Assembly (NCBI GenBank): GCA_019448215.1
Contig: CP080408.1
Coordinates: 558,001-622,000 of the forward strand
Source of the DNA: Thalassovita mediterranea
GTDB lineage: Bacteria > Pseudomonadota > Alphaproteobacteria > Caulobacterales > Hyphomonadaceae
Direction: 5' to 3'
Length of the DNA: 64,000 nt
The notes beneath the pieces are model-generated. The model made no database searches. It was given only the letters and a program-made list of their open reading frames with translations, and had not been told where the DNA came from. This document shows, in pieces, positions 24,276 through 32,214 of this stretch (positions are counted from its first letter, which is position 1; each line of letters opens with the position of its first letter). Both the position numbers and the translations under genes were made by a program.

Positions 24276-25430
24276 GTGAACGATTTCATGCAGCAGATGT
24301 GGAATGTGATCAGCTCGCTCGCCGGGCAGGTCAGCCGTCTCGTTGAGGCTTACCCATCGGCGGCCGCCTATCTCGGCGGCGCTGCGCTCGTCATCGTCGC
24401 AGGCTTTATAGCCACGATCTATGTCAGGCGCTGGCAGGAACGGACCCGCCCCGCACGGATCGCCGCGCTTCAGGCGGACTATGACGCCAAGCGCAAGATC
24501 CACGACTCCCCGCAGCTGCATGCGTCCCTGCTTGACCAGAAGTTCGCGGTCTTCTCGCTCTTCTCAATCCTGGCCAGCGCACTTGGTTGGCTAAGGACAT
24601 ATGGGCCCCTTCAGGGCATCGCCCTTTTCGGCGTCACATTCGAGGATATGGCCCTTGCAGGGGCCATCATCTTCGCGCTCATCGCCCTCGCAGCTCTTCT
24701 TCACCGATGGCTCTGGACGCGCACCTTCGCCAACTGGGACCAGTGGGAAGAGCGGCGACGCGCCGAAATCGTCCGCCTTCAGGAAAAGACACTCAGCAAA
24801 CGCCGTAGCCTGAATGTCAGCACCAAAACCGACGCTCAACTTGATAATGATGCTGAGGAAGCCCAGACACATGCGACCAATGACAGGTTCAGCACCTTCC
24901 TCAATCCGCCTCGCACGAAGATGCCAACCGTCTTTGCCAAAGGCATCAGCGACGGCAAAAAACAGCGTGCGTGGCAAATCGGGGTCGTGGAAAAATCCAT
25001 AGACGGCCGCTTCGGGTTCATTGTCGAACGGGTCGCAAACGCCTCATCCAATCTCAGCGAAGAAGGTCAGCGCTTTTACTTTAACCGTGTGAGCCTCTCC
25101 AGTGAGGGCTTCCCCGAAACTGGCGAAGACCTCCTCTTCATGAGCTCCAGCAAGCGCACTGTCGCACCGGGCAAAGAGGAACCCGCCTACCTTGTCTGCG
25201 TCCGCGAAAAGCCATGCCAGGGGTTCGTGCGCCGGGTGCTGTCGCGCCGTGCCTGCCTGGTCGAAATCGTGGACGGGTATGAGAACTACACTTCTGTCCT
25301 CGCCCTCCTCGACAACTCCCTGCTCGAGGAAGGAACACGTCTCAAAGGCGGCGAACGCGTTGAGGGGATCGTCACCCACAACAATATCGGTGTGATGCTC
25401 AAAAAGCTGAGACTGGTAAGCCCGGCCTGA
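24276..25430 (+). CDS. membrane protein with C-terminal cold-shock/OB-like domains
   Basis: 384 residues, GTG start after a G-rich stretch; an ATG four codons later is an alternative. Three hydrophobic segments lie at about 28-50, 88-105 and 120-143, followed by a charged coiled-coil-like region. The C-terminal 170 residues contain GVVEKSIDGRFGFIVER...RFYFNRVSL...GEDLLFMSSS, the spacing of a cold-shock (OB) domain. A second similar stretch follows (QGFVRRVLSRRACLVEI...GERVEGIVTHNNIGVMLKKL). Such domains bind RNA or single-stranded DNA; here they would face the cytoplasm at the membrane. I know no named family; the cold-shock call is by pattern. Confidence 0.65.
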   Translation: MNDFMQQMWNVISSLAGQVSRLVEAYPSAAAYLGGAALVIVAGFIATIYVRRWQERTRPARIAALQADYDAKRKIHDSPQLHASLLDQKFAVFSLFSILASALGWLRTYGPLQGIALFGVTFEDMALAGAIIFALIALAALLHRWLWTRTFANWDQWEERRRAEIVRLQEKTLSKRRSLNVSTKTDAQLDNDAEEAQTHATNDRFSTFLNPPRTKMPTVFAKGISDGKKQRAWQIGVVEKSIDGRFGFIVERVANASSNLSEEGQRFYFNRVSLSSEGFPETGEDLLFMSSSKRTVAPGKEEPAYLVCVREKPCQGFVRRVLSRRACLVEIVDGYENYTSVLALLDNSLLEEGTRLKGGERVEGIVTHNNIGVMLKKLRLVSPA

Positions 25431-25507
25431 CATCTTGGGCGTGCCCCGCGCGATGGGATATGCTGGATTAGACTTCAATCCGAATCACGAAGAAGGCCCG
25501 CCTGACC

Positions 25508-25804
25508 ATGTCGAAAGCTCCTGTCGGCTCCAAAGCCAACCCGTCCGAATTTGACGTCCTGTCCAAGCTTGGTGAGGACGAGCCCTACTTCGTGATCCGT
25601 GCGAATGACCCGCTGTCCTCAGCTCTGGTCGAACTGCATGCCTATATTGGCGCAGGCCAGGCCGGCGCCGCCCACAACAAGCTTGCAGAGATCATGGCGC
25701 TTACCTCGGCCCGCGCGCCGCGCCCGGCGTCCAGCCCGAAATACCGTGAGACCTTTGCCATCTCGCTGGCCATGGAACAGTGGCGCGATCAGCACCAGGA
25801 CTAG
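25508..25804 (+). CDS. conserved-looking small hypothetical protein
   Basis: 98-residue soluble protein with no signal peptide or membrane segment. It is predicted helical in the middle (DPLSSALVELHAYIGAGQAGAAHNKLAEIMAL). The ATG follows AGAAGGCCCGCC. It precedes a GNAT gene whose GTG start is only 4 bases past its stop, indicating an operon. No family is recognised. Confidence 0.65.
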   Translation: MSKAPVGSKANPSEFDVLSKLGEDEPYFVIRANDPLSSALVELHAYIGAGQAGAAHNKLAEIMALTSARAPRPASSPKYRETFAISLAMEQWRDQHQD

Positions 25805-25808
25805 TCCG

Positions 25809-26408
25809 GTGCAGCTACCGCAGGCACCCTACTCCAACGACTTCGTCCGGCTCGTCCCGTTCGATCTTGATGTGCATGCGAGCCAGCTGCGTGACATGGC
25901 GGAGCGCTCCGGTGAGCGCCTTGCCACCTGGCCTTTCTACAACCCGCCGGGCGACTGGATCACGCCCTGGACGAAGACGATCCGCCAGCGCACCGAAGCT
26001 GGCACGCTGAGGCCGTTTGCGGTCCTCATGCCAGATGGGCGCTTCGCCGGGATGACGGCCTACCTCAACCCGAATGCAGACTGGCGCAATGTCGAGGTCG
26101 GCATGACGATCTATGCGCCAGAGTTTCAGGGCGGCGTCGTCAATCCTGCCTGCAAGCGGCTTCTGCTCGCCAATGCCTTCGACGCTGGCGCGATCCGGGT
26201 CTATTTTCATGTCGATGAGCGCAACACGCGCTCACGCCGCGCCGTGCTGAAACTTGGCGCGACGCAGGAAGGGATCCTCCGCCACAATCGCATCCTGCCG
26301 GACGGCTTCCTGCGCAATACCGTCGTCTTCTCGATCCTCGCAGAGGAATGGCCAGCCGTGCGTGAAAGACTAGACGCGCGGCTCGCAAATGGAGGCAAGG
26401 CGCCATGA
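25809..26408 (+). CDS. GNAT acetyltransferase (RimJ/RimL-like)
   Basis: 199-residue N-acetyltransferase of the RimJ/RimL group, using acetyl-CoA. VEVGMTIYAPEFQGGVVNPACKRLLLANAF covers the acetyl-CoA-binding region, and VYFHVDERNTRSRRAVLKLGATQEGILRHNR is the typical C-terminal block. GTG at 25809 is chosen because it starts just before family similarity and 4 bases after the preceding stop; the frame is open further upstream inside that gene. Its stop overlaps the ATG of the next gene (ATGA). The substrate is unknown. Confidence 0.83.
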   Translation: MQLPQAPYSNDFVRLVPFDLDVHASQLRDMAERSGERLATWPFYNPPGDWITPWTKTIRQRTEAGTLRPFAVLMPDGRFAGMTAYLNPNADWRNVEVGMTIYAPEFQGGVVNPACKRLLLANAFDAGAIRVYFHVDERNTRSRRAVLKLGATQEGILRHNRILPDGFLRNTVVFSILAEEWPAVRERLDARLANGGKAP

Positions 26409-26581
26409 CGACACCCATCAATCTCAACAAGGCGCGCAAGCAGAAACAGCGCGCCGACGCCGAGAAGAAAGCCGCTGAAAACCGCGTGAAATTCGGCCGC
26501 ACCAAGGCTGAGAAAACGGCCCAGAAATCAGAGAAAGAACGCGCCAGTAAGGGCCTCGACGGCGCAAAGCGGGAACAGTAG
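26405..26581 (+). CDS. DUF4169 family small basic protein
   Basis: 58-residue, highly charged protein reading INLNKARKQKQRADAEKK and later NRVKFGRTKAEK, the DUF4169 pattern common in alphaproteobacteria. It is almost entirely helical and basic. The ATG overlaps the GNAT stop by four bases (ATGA), so it is translationally coupled. Function unknown. Confidence 0.8.
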   Translation: MTTPINLNKARKQKQRADAEKKAAENRVKFGRTKAEKTAQKSEKERASKGLDGAKREQ

Positions 26582-26636
26582 CGGACAAATTAGCGTTCAA
26601 TTCTGGTCGTTAACTTCCAGAAAGGAACACCCGCCC

Positions 26637-26723
26637 ATGTCCCGCATCCTGCTTACCACTAGCGTTGTCTCGGTCAGCTTTCTGCTGGCGACCATGATCG
26701 GCTTCCTGATGGGCGCCGCCTGA
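26637..26723 (+). CDS. candidate 28-residue single-pass membrane peptide
   Basis: A short reading frame starting MSRILLTTSVVSVSFLLA and ending FLMGAA is almost wholly hydrophobic and would form one membrane helix. AGAAAGGAAC lies about 8 bases upstream of the ATG. Start, ribosome site and stop are plausible, but at this length coding status is uncertain. Confidence 0.45.
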   Translation: MSRILLTTSVVSVSFLLATMIGFLMGAA

Positions 26724-26739
26724 ACGACGCCCACCCCGC

Positions 26740-27759
26740 CTAATTGATGATCGGCGAATAGTCCGTCAGCCGGTCCAGCACCTGCAGCCCGTTGCGATAG
26801 GCCGACAGGCGCGACAGGGACTCATTATACTGGCGGTCCACCGGCATGCCTGAGGCGCGGGCCTGCTGCGCAGCTTCCGCATAAAGCGCATGCGCCTCCT
26901 CGAAATTCGCCGCAGACTCGTAACAGGCCGCCAGATTGTGCGTCACCGCAGGCGCCGACGGGTATTGCGCGTGCAGGTCCTGCCAGACCGCGCACGATGC
27001 ATCCGGCGTCCGGTTCCCTGCATCGACAGCCATCTCAAAGCGCGGATCAGCCGCCACAATCGGATCCATCGCATCCTTCACGAACACCGCCCGCATGACC
27101 GCATTGCGCGGCGCAATCTCATTGCGGATATCGCCCAGCGTCGTCACCAGCGCGTCGCGCACCAGTCCCGGCGGGGGCTGCATGCCTGCCGCCAGCCCAT
27201 AGGTCCAGCCGCCGCCATAGCCCCGGCGGCCGCGCCGCCCGGAAATATAGACCTCCTCGCAGCTCTCTGCCGATGAGCTGCCAAAGAACGTATCCTGATA
27301 GATCATACGCCCGGTGCCATACTCCATCAGGCGCGGGCGCACGGACACATCCACCGTCTCACGCAGGCAGATCTTCTCGACTTCGGCCCGGCGCTCACAA
27401 TCGAACGGGCCATCCCATTCGACGCACTCGGTCTGGCTGGTCGAGTACTCTTCAGCTTCATAGCTGTCGATATCGATGCTGCCCTCATAGATGCCGGCGC
27501 GCTGGCCGTCCGGGACATAGCCGTCGCTATAGCGCGCAATGCTGAACCAGGGCATGCCGTCAAAGGTCGCGCTGGCCAGCATGGCCTCGAACTCATCGGC
27601 ATACCAGTTACCGGCAGGCCCGTTGAAACGGCCGACATCCACCGTGCGGGTCTCGACCGCCGCAGTGTTCGGGGGAACAAGCCGCGCCGAATAGTCGATG
27701 CCAGGCGTTGCACACGCAGCAAGTCCCGCCACGGCCACCAGAAGATATGCAGTTTTCAT
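26740..27759 (-). CDS. predicted lipoprotein with C-terminal TPR-like segment
   Basis: 339 residues. The N-terminus MKTAYLLVAVAGLAAC has a lipobox with Cys16, so the mature protein is membrane-anchored in the periplasm. The middle region contains several Cys, a Gly/Arg patch (GRRGRRGYGGG), and WFSIARYSDGY and VRDALVTTLGDIRNEIAPR segments. The last 80 residues (VTHNLAACYESAANFEEAHALYAEAAQQAR) look like one or two TPR helices. An AAGGGGGAG ribosome site precedes 27759; the frame extends upstream without signal. The overall family is not recognised. Confidence 0.75.
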   Translation of the reverse strand: MKTAYLLVAVAGLAACATPGIDYSARLVPPNTAAVETRTVDVGRFNGPAGNWYADEFEAMLASATFDGMPWFSIARYSDGYVPDGQRAGIYEGSIDIDSYEAEEYSTSQTECVEWDGPFDCERRAEVEKICLRETVDVSVRPRLMEYGTGRMIYQDTFFGSSSAESCEEVYISGRRGRRGYGGGWTYGLAAGMQPPPGLVRDALVTTLGDIRNEIAPRNAVMRAVFVKDAMDPIVAADPRFEMAVDAGNRTPDASCAVWQDLHAQYPSAPAVTHNLAACYESAANFEEAHALYAEAAQQARASGMPVDRQYNESLSRLSAYRNGLQVLDRLTDYSPIIN

Positions 27760-27913
27760 TTCAACTCCCCCCTTTGTTCTGTCGAGAGTGACATCACTGT
27801 TCGCAGCCATCAAGTGAACCCGCCCTGAATACTTTGGTGCGAAGAAAAACATTGAACCTCTCCCGCCCATACGCCATCTGCGTGACCAGTCTTTTGCATT
27901 GGGAGAATTCGCC

Positions 27914-29026
27914 ATGTCCTCAGCCGCCCCGCTGTTTGAACCCTTCAAACTGAAATCGCTGGAGCTTCCGAACCGGATCGTCATGGCACCAATGACCCGC
28001 GGCTTCAGCCCGAACGGCGTGCCGACCGATGATGTCGCCGCCTATTATGCCCGCCGCGCCGCTGCCGATGTCGGCCTCATCCTGTCCGAAGGCACGCTGG
28101 TGCGCCGCAAGGGCGCGTCCGACAATGCGAATTATCCCCTCTTCCACACGGATGCCGCTCTTGCTGGCTGGCAGAAAGTCATCGACGCCGTTCACGCCGA
28201 AGGCGGCAAGATGGGCCCGCAAATCTGGCATCAGGGCCTCCTGCGCAAATCCGGCACCGGCCACTATCCTGACGCCCCATCCGACAGCCCGTCCGGCGTC
28301 ACCCATAAGGGCAAGCAGATCTTCGACGAGCCATCCGATGAGGAAGTCGCCGACATGGTCGCCGCCTATGCCGACGCCGCGAAAAGCGCGAAAGACCTCG
28401 GCTTCGACACGCTCGAAATCCACGGCGCCCACGGCTATCTCATAGACCAGTTCTTCTGGGACGTGATGAACAAGCGCGAGGACAAGTATGGCGGCGGCCT
28501 GCCGGAACGCGCCCGCTTTGCCGGTGAGATCATCTCTGAAATCCGCAAGGCCGTCGGCCCCGACATGCCGATCATCCTGCGCTTCTCGCAATGGAAACAG
28601 CAGGACTATGCCGCCCGCCTCGCTGAGACCCCGCAGGAGTTTGAAGCCTTCCTGAAAGTCTTCGTCGATGCCGGTGTCGATATTCTGCACGCCAGCCAGC
28701 GCCGCTTCTGGGAAGCAGAATTTCCTGAAGTCGATGGTGAGAATGGACTCAACACCGCAGGCTGGGCGAAGAAGCTCACCGGCCTTCCAACCATCACGGT
28801 CGGCTCTGTCGGCCTCTCGTCAGAATTCACCGGCGCAATGCGCGGCGAAGGCTCCAAGACGCGCCCGATCACCGATGTCGTTGAACGCCTCGAGAAAGGC
28901 GAGTTTGACCTCGTCGCCGTTGGCCGCGCCCTACTGCAGGACCCGGAATGGGCCACCAAGGTCAAGGACGGCCGCACCGAAGAGCTGGCAGACTATGACG
29001 CCAAGGCGATGGCGACGCTCTACTAG
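27914..29026 (+). CDS. NADH:flavin oxidoreductase, old yellow enzyme family
   Basis: 370-residue FMN-dependent oxidoreductase of the OYE group reducing activated C=C bonds. PNRIVMAPMTRGFSPNGVPTDDVAAYYARRAAADVGLILSE at the N-terminus, GAHGYLIDQFFWDVMNKREDKYGG in the barrel and LVAVGRALLQDPEWATK at the end are classic. HGAHGYL carries substrate-binding residues. The start at 27914 follows GGGAGAATTCGCC. It is divergent from the lipoprotein gene and ends in a strong terminator. The physiological substrate is unknown. Confidence 0.93.
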   Translation: MSSAAPLFEPFKLKSLELPNRIVMAPMTRGFSPNGVPTDDVAAYYARRAAADVGLILSEGTLVRRKGASDNANYPLFHTDAALAGWQKVIDAVHAEGGKMGPQIWHQGLLRKSGTGHYPDAPSDSPSGVTHKGKQIFDEPSDEEVADMVAAYADAAKSAKDLGFDTLEIHGAHGYLIDQFFWDVMNKREDKYGGGLPERARFAGEIISEIRKAVGPDMPIILRFSQWKQQDYAARLAETPQEFEAFLKVFVDAGVDILHASQRRFWEAEFPEVDGENGLNTAGWAKKLTGLPTITVGSVGLSSEFTGAMRGEGSKTRPITDVVERLEKGEFDLVAVGRALLQDPEWATKVKDGRTEELADYDAKAMATLY

Positions 29027-29050
29027 ACGCGCCAGCACCCTGAATGCAGA

Positions 29051-29085
29051 AAGGGCGGACCTCGTGAAAGGTCCGCCCTTTTTTA
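29051..29085 (+). terminator. Rho-independent terminator after OYE gene
   Basis: AAGGGCGGACC (29051-29061) pairs with GGTCCGCCCTT (29070-29080) around an 8-base loop and is followed by TTTT. It lies between convergent genes and may act for both. Confidence 0.9.
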
Positions 29086-29105
29086 TTGCATCAGTTCCTG
29101 CCCGA

Positions 29106-29279
29106 TTAGACCGGCTGGGCCTCGCCCTTGGCGCTGACCCACAGGGCGTGGATCACGGCCGGCAGCCAGAAGAAGAAGCACAGCACGATATTGATGAGGA
29201 GCTGTGCGCCGACACCTGCCTTGAGGAAGACGGCGACGGGCGGGAGGATGACAGACAAGATGATCTGTAGAAGTGACAT
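29106..29279 (-). CDS. YqaE/Pmp3 family small membrane protein
   Basis: 57-residue hydrophobic protein with two membrane helices and the Pmp3/UPF0057 pattern: LLQIILSVILPPVAVFLKAG, then LLINIVLCFFFWLPAVIHALWV. Family members are stress-induced plasma membrane proteins linked to membrane potential. An in-frame ATG at 29303 would add 8 residues; 29279 fits the family better. It is convergent with the OYE gene. Confidence 0.87.
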   Translation of the reverse strand: MSLLQIILSVILPPVAVFLKAGVGAQLLINIVLCFFFWLPAVIHALWVSAKGEAQPV

Positions 29280-29449
29280 CGATAATTCTTTCGTTTTGTA
29301 CATGTTTGCAACGCGCCGCCTCCCGCCGCCGTTCCGAAGCCGAACCATTTTCCGGCTCAACCCGTTGAAGACCCACACGTAAAAAATTCGCGTGACTACC
29401 CCAGCGGCAGTCCCCTCACCCTGACAAAAAAGAAATCAGGGAGAACGCC

Positions 29450-30262
29450 ATGAGTTACGAACAGATCAAGGTAGAGACGCGCGGCAATATCTGCCTCATC
29501 ACCCTCAACCGCCCCGACAAGCTGAACGCCTGGACCCCGGATATGAGCCGTGAGCTCGGCAAGGCGATCACCGCCGCGAACGAGGATGAAGACATCGGCG
29601 CCATTGTGATGACCGGTGAAGGACGCGGCTTCTGCGCGGGCGCAGACATGTCCTACTTCCAGAACAATATCGATGCGTCGGAGACAAAGGCCCACAAGCG
29701 CGATGGCGGCATCGACTGGATCTCCCTCATCCGCTCGTCCAAGCCCTGCATCGCCGCGGTCAACGGCCCGGCATTCGGCATCGGCGTGACGCAGATCCTG
29801 CCTTTCGACATGATCGTCGCCTCGACCATCTCGAAGTTCGGCCTCGTCTTCGTGCGCGTCGGCATCGTGCCGGAACTCGCCAGCTCGCATTTCCTCGTCC
29901 AGCGCGTCGGCTGGGGCAAGGCACATGACCTGCTGCTCACCGCGCGGCCCGTATCAGGCGCAGAAGCCGTCGAGCTTGGCCTCGCTGACCGCCTCTCAGA
30001 ACCTGAAACCCTGCTCGACGACGCGCTCGAACTGGCTGGCCAGATGGCCGCCAATCCCTCGCCCATGCTGCGCATGACCAAACAGCTCCTCAGCGCCAAT
30101 AGCTGCGACACCGACACAGCCCGCATCCAGGCCCGCGAACATGAAAGCCTCGAGGTCTGCTACACCCTGCCAGAGCACAAGGAAGCCGTCGCCGCCTTCG
30201 CCGAAAAACGCGCCCCGGACTTCAAGGCCGCGCGCCACAAGGCACAGGCGAAGATCGACTAG
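29450..30262 (+). CDS. enoyl-CoA hydratase/isomerase family protein
   Basis: 270-residue crotonase-fold protein. The oxyanion-hole segments GEGRGFCAGADMSYF and AAVNGPAFGIGVTQILPFDM are present, and VRVGIVPELASSHFL keeps a Glu at a catalytic position. It hydrates or isomerises enoyl-CoA esters in fatty-acid or related degradation. An AGGGAGAACGCC ribosome site lies before the ATG. It stands alone between the Pmp3 gene and a palindromic repeat element; the main beta-oxidation operon is at the right end of the window. Confidence 0.88.
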   Translation: MSYEQIKVETRGNICLITLNRPDKLNAWTPDMSRELGKAITAANEDEDIGAIVMTGEGRGFCAGADMSYFQNNIDASETKAHKRDGGIDWISLIRSSKPCIAAVNGPAFGIGVTQILPFDMIVASTISKFGLVFVRVGIVPELASSHFLVQRVGWGKAHDLLLTARPVSGAEAVELGLADRLSEPETLLDDALELAGQMAANPSPMLRMTKQLLSANSCDTDTARIQAREHESLEVCYTLPEHKEAVAAFAEKRAPDFKAARHKAQAKID

Positions 30263-30273
30263 ATCAGCGAGCG

Positions 30274-30487
30274 CCACCCCGACCCTCCCCGGAGGAGAGG
30301 GAGTGCCACTTCCGCAACGATCGCCCTCCCTCCCAGCCCTCATCCTGAGCTTGTCGAAGGACGCTCACCATGCGGGTTCTTCTACCGTCCACCCAAGACC
30401 CGCATGGTGAGCGGAGCCGAACCACAGGGTCGGTTCTCGGTGCGCTAACGATCATCGCCCCCTCCCCTCCGGGGAGGGTCGGGGTGG
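30274..30487. repeat. nested inverted-repeat element
   Basis: Outer arms 30274-30301 and 30460-30487 are inverted copies of 28 bp with one mismatch (core CACCCCGACCCTCCCCGGAGG). Inside lies a perfect 16-bp inverted repeat, CGCTCACCATGCGGGT at 30362-30377 and its complement at 30398-30413, and the motif CATCCTGAGCTTGTCGAAGG at 30341-30360, which resembles a dispersed repeat seen in many proteobacterial genomes. No coding frame is convincing. It could be a REP/BIME-type or MITE-like element and probably also ends transcription of the flanking convergent genes. Confidence 0.75.
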
Positions 30488-30492
30488 GGCCG

Positions 30493-31044
30493 CTAAGCCC
30501 GCTCGTAAGCCGCTTTCATCCAGGCCTTGAGCTCGTCATCGACCTCTTCGATCGCCTGGATCTTCATCTTGTGCGTGCACATGCTGCCTGGCTTTTCTTC
30601 GGCAAGACGCAACGTGCCGTCCTCTCCTTTGAGGTTCAGGCCAAGGTCCACGCGTGACTTGGTGGCCGGAGTGACGACGGCAAAATTCTTTGAGCGGCGG
30701 AACGCGACGGAGGTTTTCTTCGGCGAGATTTCGACATCATCGCCCAGCGTCTTCGCATAGGCTTCCAGCGCATCGTAGATCGGCCGCAGGTTCTCCTTGC
30801 CCTCATACTGACCCGAAAGTATGTCGCCTTCATCGGCGTCGAACCTGCCCTTGGCGGCCTGACACACCATATTGGCGTGGCCGTGGCCAAAGCCGTGCTG
30901 TTCCTTCAGCATCTTGACCTGGTCACCATGCTTTTCGAGCCCGCTCGACTGGACGACCTTCACCCAGTGCGCCAGCGGCTTTCCGGTCTTGGCCTCCATG
31001 CCCGCAATATGCGCCGCGAGCATCTCTTCCTGCGTCTTTGCCAT
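30493..31044 (-). CDS. DUF4287/DUF5655 domain protein
   Basis: 183-residue cytoplasmic protein. Residues 1-70 (EEMLAAHIAGMEAKTGKPLAHWVKVV) match the DUF4287 pattern, and the C-terminal part (YEGKENLRPIYDALEAYAKTLGDDVEISPKK) the DUF5655 pattern. Function is unknown. It is the last gene of an ArsR-SRPBCC-DUF4287 unit, a grouping often seen in proteobacteria, with a 13-base gap to the SRPBCC gene. An AGGGAGGAGAAAG ribosome site precedes the ATG. Confidence 0.8.
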   Translation of the reverse strand: MAKTQEEMLAAHIAGMEAKTGKPLAHWVKVVQSSGLEKHGDQVKMLKEQHGFGHGHANMVCQAAKGRFDADEGDILSGQYEGKENLRPIYDALEAYAKTLGDDVEISPKKTSVAFRRSKNFAVVTPATKSRVDLGLNLKGEDGTLRLAEEKPGSMCTHKMKIQAIEEVDDELKAWMKAAYERA

Positions 31045-31057
31045 TTCTTTCTCCTCC

Positions 31058-31612
31058 CTATTGGCCCTTGAGCGGCCAGTTCCCGATCCGGCATTTGGCC
31101 GGCGTCATGAAACCCATCACCGGACCCAGCATCATCACCATCTTGCCGCTAAAGCCGGGCTTGCCCGTTTCGACCAGTGATTTCAGGTTCTGCGTGATGA
31201 AGCTTCCACCCTGCTGCATGGACTGTGCTGTCTTCGTCCCTGCCGGAACGCCGGTCGTGATGAGCGAGAATTCAACGCCTTCAGGCGTCTCCCTCAGCTC
31301 ATAAGTGACGGTGCAATAGTCATCGTCCCATTGGGTGAACTTGAAAGTATGGGCGTAGCGGTGGGGCGGGGAAAACTCCAATACCTCGCCCACGACGCTC
31401 GCATATTTGCGGTTCGGGGTGACCATGCGCATGCGTTTACCCGGCTTCAGGGCCCCATCCTCTGCCTCGCAGACCGCGCCAAAGAAGAAGGGCAGAACCT
31501 CGTCAGTCTTTACTAGCGTATTCCATACCACTTCGATCGGCGCATCGATCATCACCTTGTAGACCTGACGGTCATGGCCGGTCCCTGCGCCTTCTATTCC
31601 TGCCTCACTCAT
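31058..31612 (-). CDS. SRPBCC (AHSA1-like) domain protein
   Basis: 184-residue START-like protein of the AHSA1/SRPBCC group. VYKVMIDAPIEVVWNTLVKTDEVLPFFFG is the usual first strand-helix block, and PGKRMRMVTPNRKYASVVGEVLEFSPPHRYAHTFKF the sheet forming the hydrophobic cavity. It likely binds a small hydrophobic ligand. Its start overlaps the end of the ArsR gene by 8 bases, so the pair is translationally coupled, as is common for ArsR-SRPBCC operons. Confidence 0.86.
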   Translation of the reverse strand: MSEAGIEGAGTGHDRQVYKVMIDAPIEVVWNTLVKTDEVLPFFFGAVCEAEDGALKPGKRMRMVTPNRKYASVVGEVLEFSPPHRYAHTFKFTQWDDDYCTVTYELRETPEGVEFSLITTGVPAGTKTAQSMQQGGSFITQNLKSLVETGKPGFSGKMVMMLGPVMGFMTPAKCRIGNWPLKGQ

Positions 31613-31958
31613 TGGTTTCCCCCCTCCCTTTCGCGGCCGCTTCGGCCATGGCCTTGATGGATGTGACCCGTCCTGCAAACGGCTCGCTATAGGCGTCCAG
31701 CCACCGGTCCTGGATCATCCGGATGGGGACAGCATTCAGATAGAGATGACGCGTGCGCCCACGCTTCTCGCTAATGACAAGGCCTGCCTTCTCGAGCACC
31801 GAAAGGTGGTTCATCACGGCGATGCGGCTCACATCGAAAGCCTTTGCCAACTCCCCGACAGAAGCGCCGGGCTTTGCCTTGAGGATATCCAGCATCTTGC
31901 GCCTGCTCTCATGAGAGAGCGCGTGGAAGACCGCCGACATATCATCATTAGTAATCAT
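31605..31958 (-). CDS. ArsR family transcriptional regulator
   Basis: 117-residue winged-helix repressor. FHALSHESRRKMLDILKAKPGASVGELAKAFDVSRIAVMNHLSVLEKAGLV is a full ArsR-type HTH and RGRTRHLYLN is the wing. No Cys cluster for metal sensing is present, so the signal is probably not a metal. The start codon lies in a perfect palindrome (31956-31977), so it is likely autoregulated. It is first in the operon with the SRPBCC and DUF4287/DUF5655 genes. Confidence 0.9.
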   Translation of the reverse strand: MITNDDMSAVFHALSHESRRKMLDILKAKPGASVGELAKAFDVSRIAVMNHLSVLEKAGLVISEKRGRTRHLYLNAVPIRMIQDRWLDAYSEPFAGRVTSIKAMAEAAAKGRGETNE

Positions 31959-31977
31959 GTAATTACATAATTACATG
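31956..31977 (-). promoter_or_regulatory. palindromic operator at the ArsR start codon
   Basis: CATGTAATTA and TAATTACATG form a perfect 10-bp inverted repeat around CA. The left arm contains the start codon (complement of 31956-31958). ArsR-family dimers bind such AT-rich palindromes. The overlap with the ATG and the absence of a ribosome site suggest a very short or absent leader. Confidence 0.7.
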
Positions 31978-32214
31978 TTTTGACGATGGTCAAGTTGTTT
32001 CTGGATTTCGCTTTTTCAGGAATGAAGGTCCGTTCTCGCGCGCCCGGAACAGTCAGGCCCGGCGACCGGCTATAGCGTGCTCCCCCCACCCATAGCCTGC
32101 ATGAACGTTAAGGTTATCAGACCTTATTATGGGAAACTGTCAAGCGCGGCGGGGCGCTGACCTATGATCTACCGGGCACGTGATTGCGTAGACCGCTCTG
32201 AAAGGAAATCTGCC

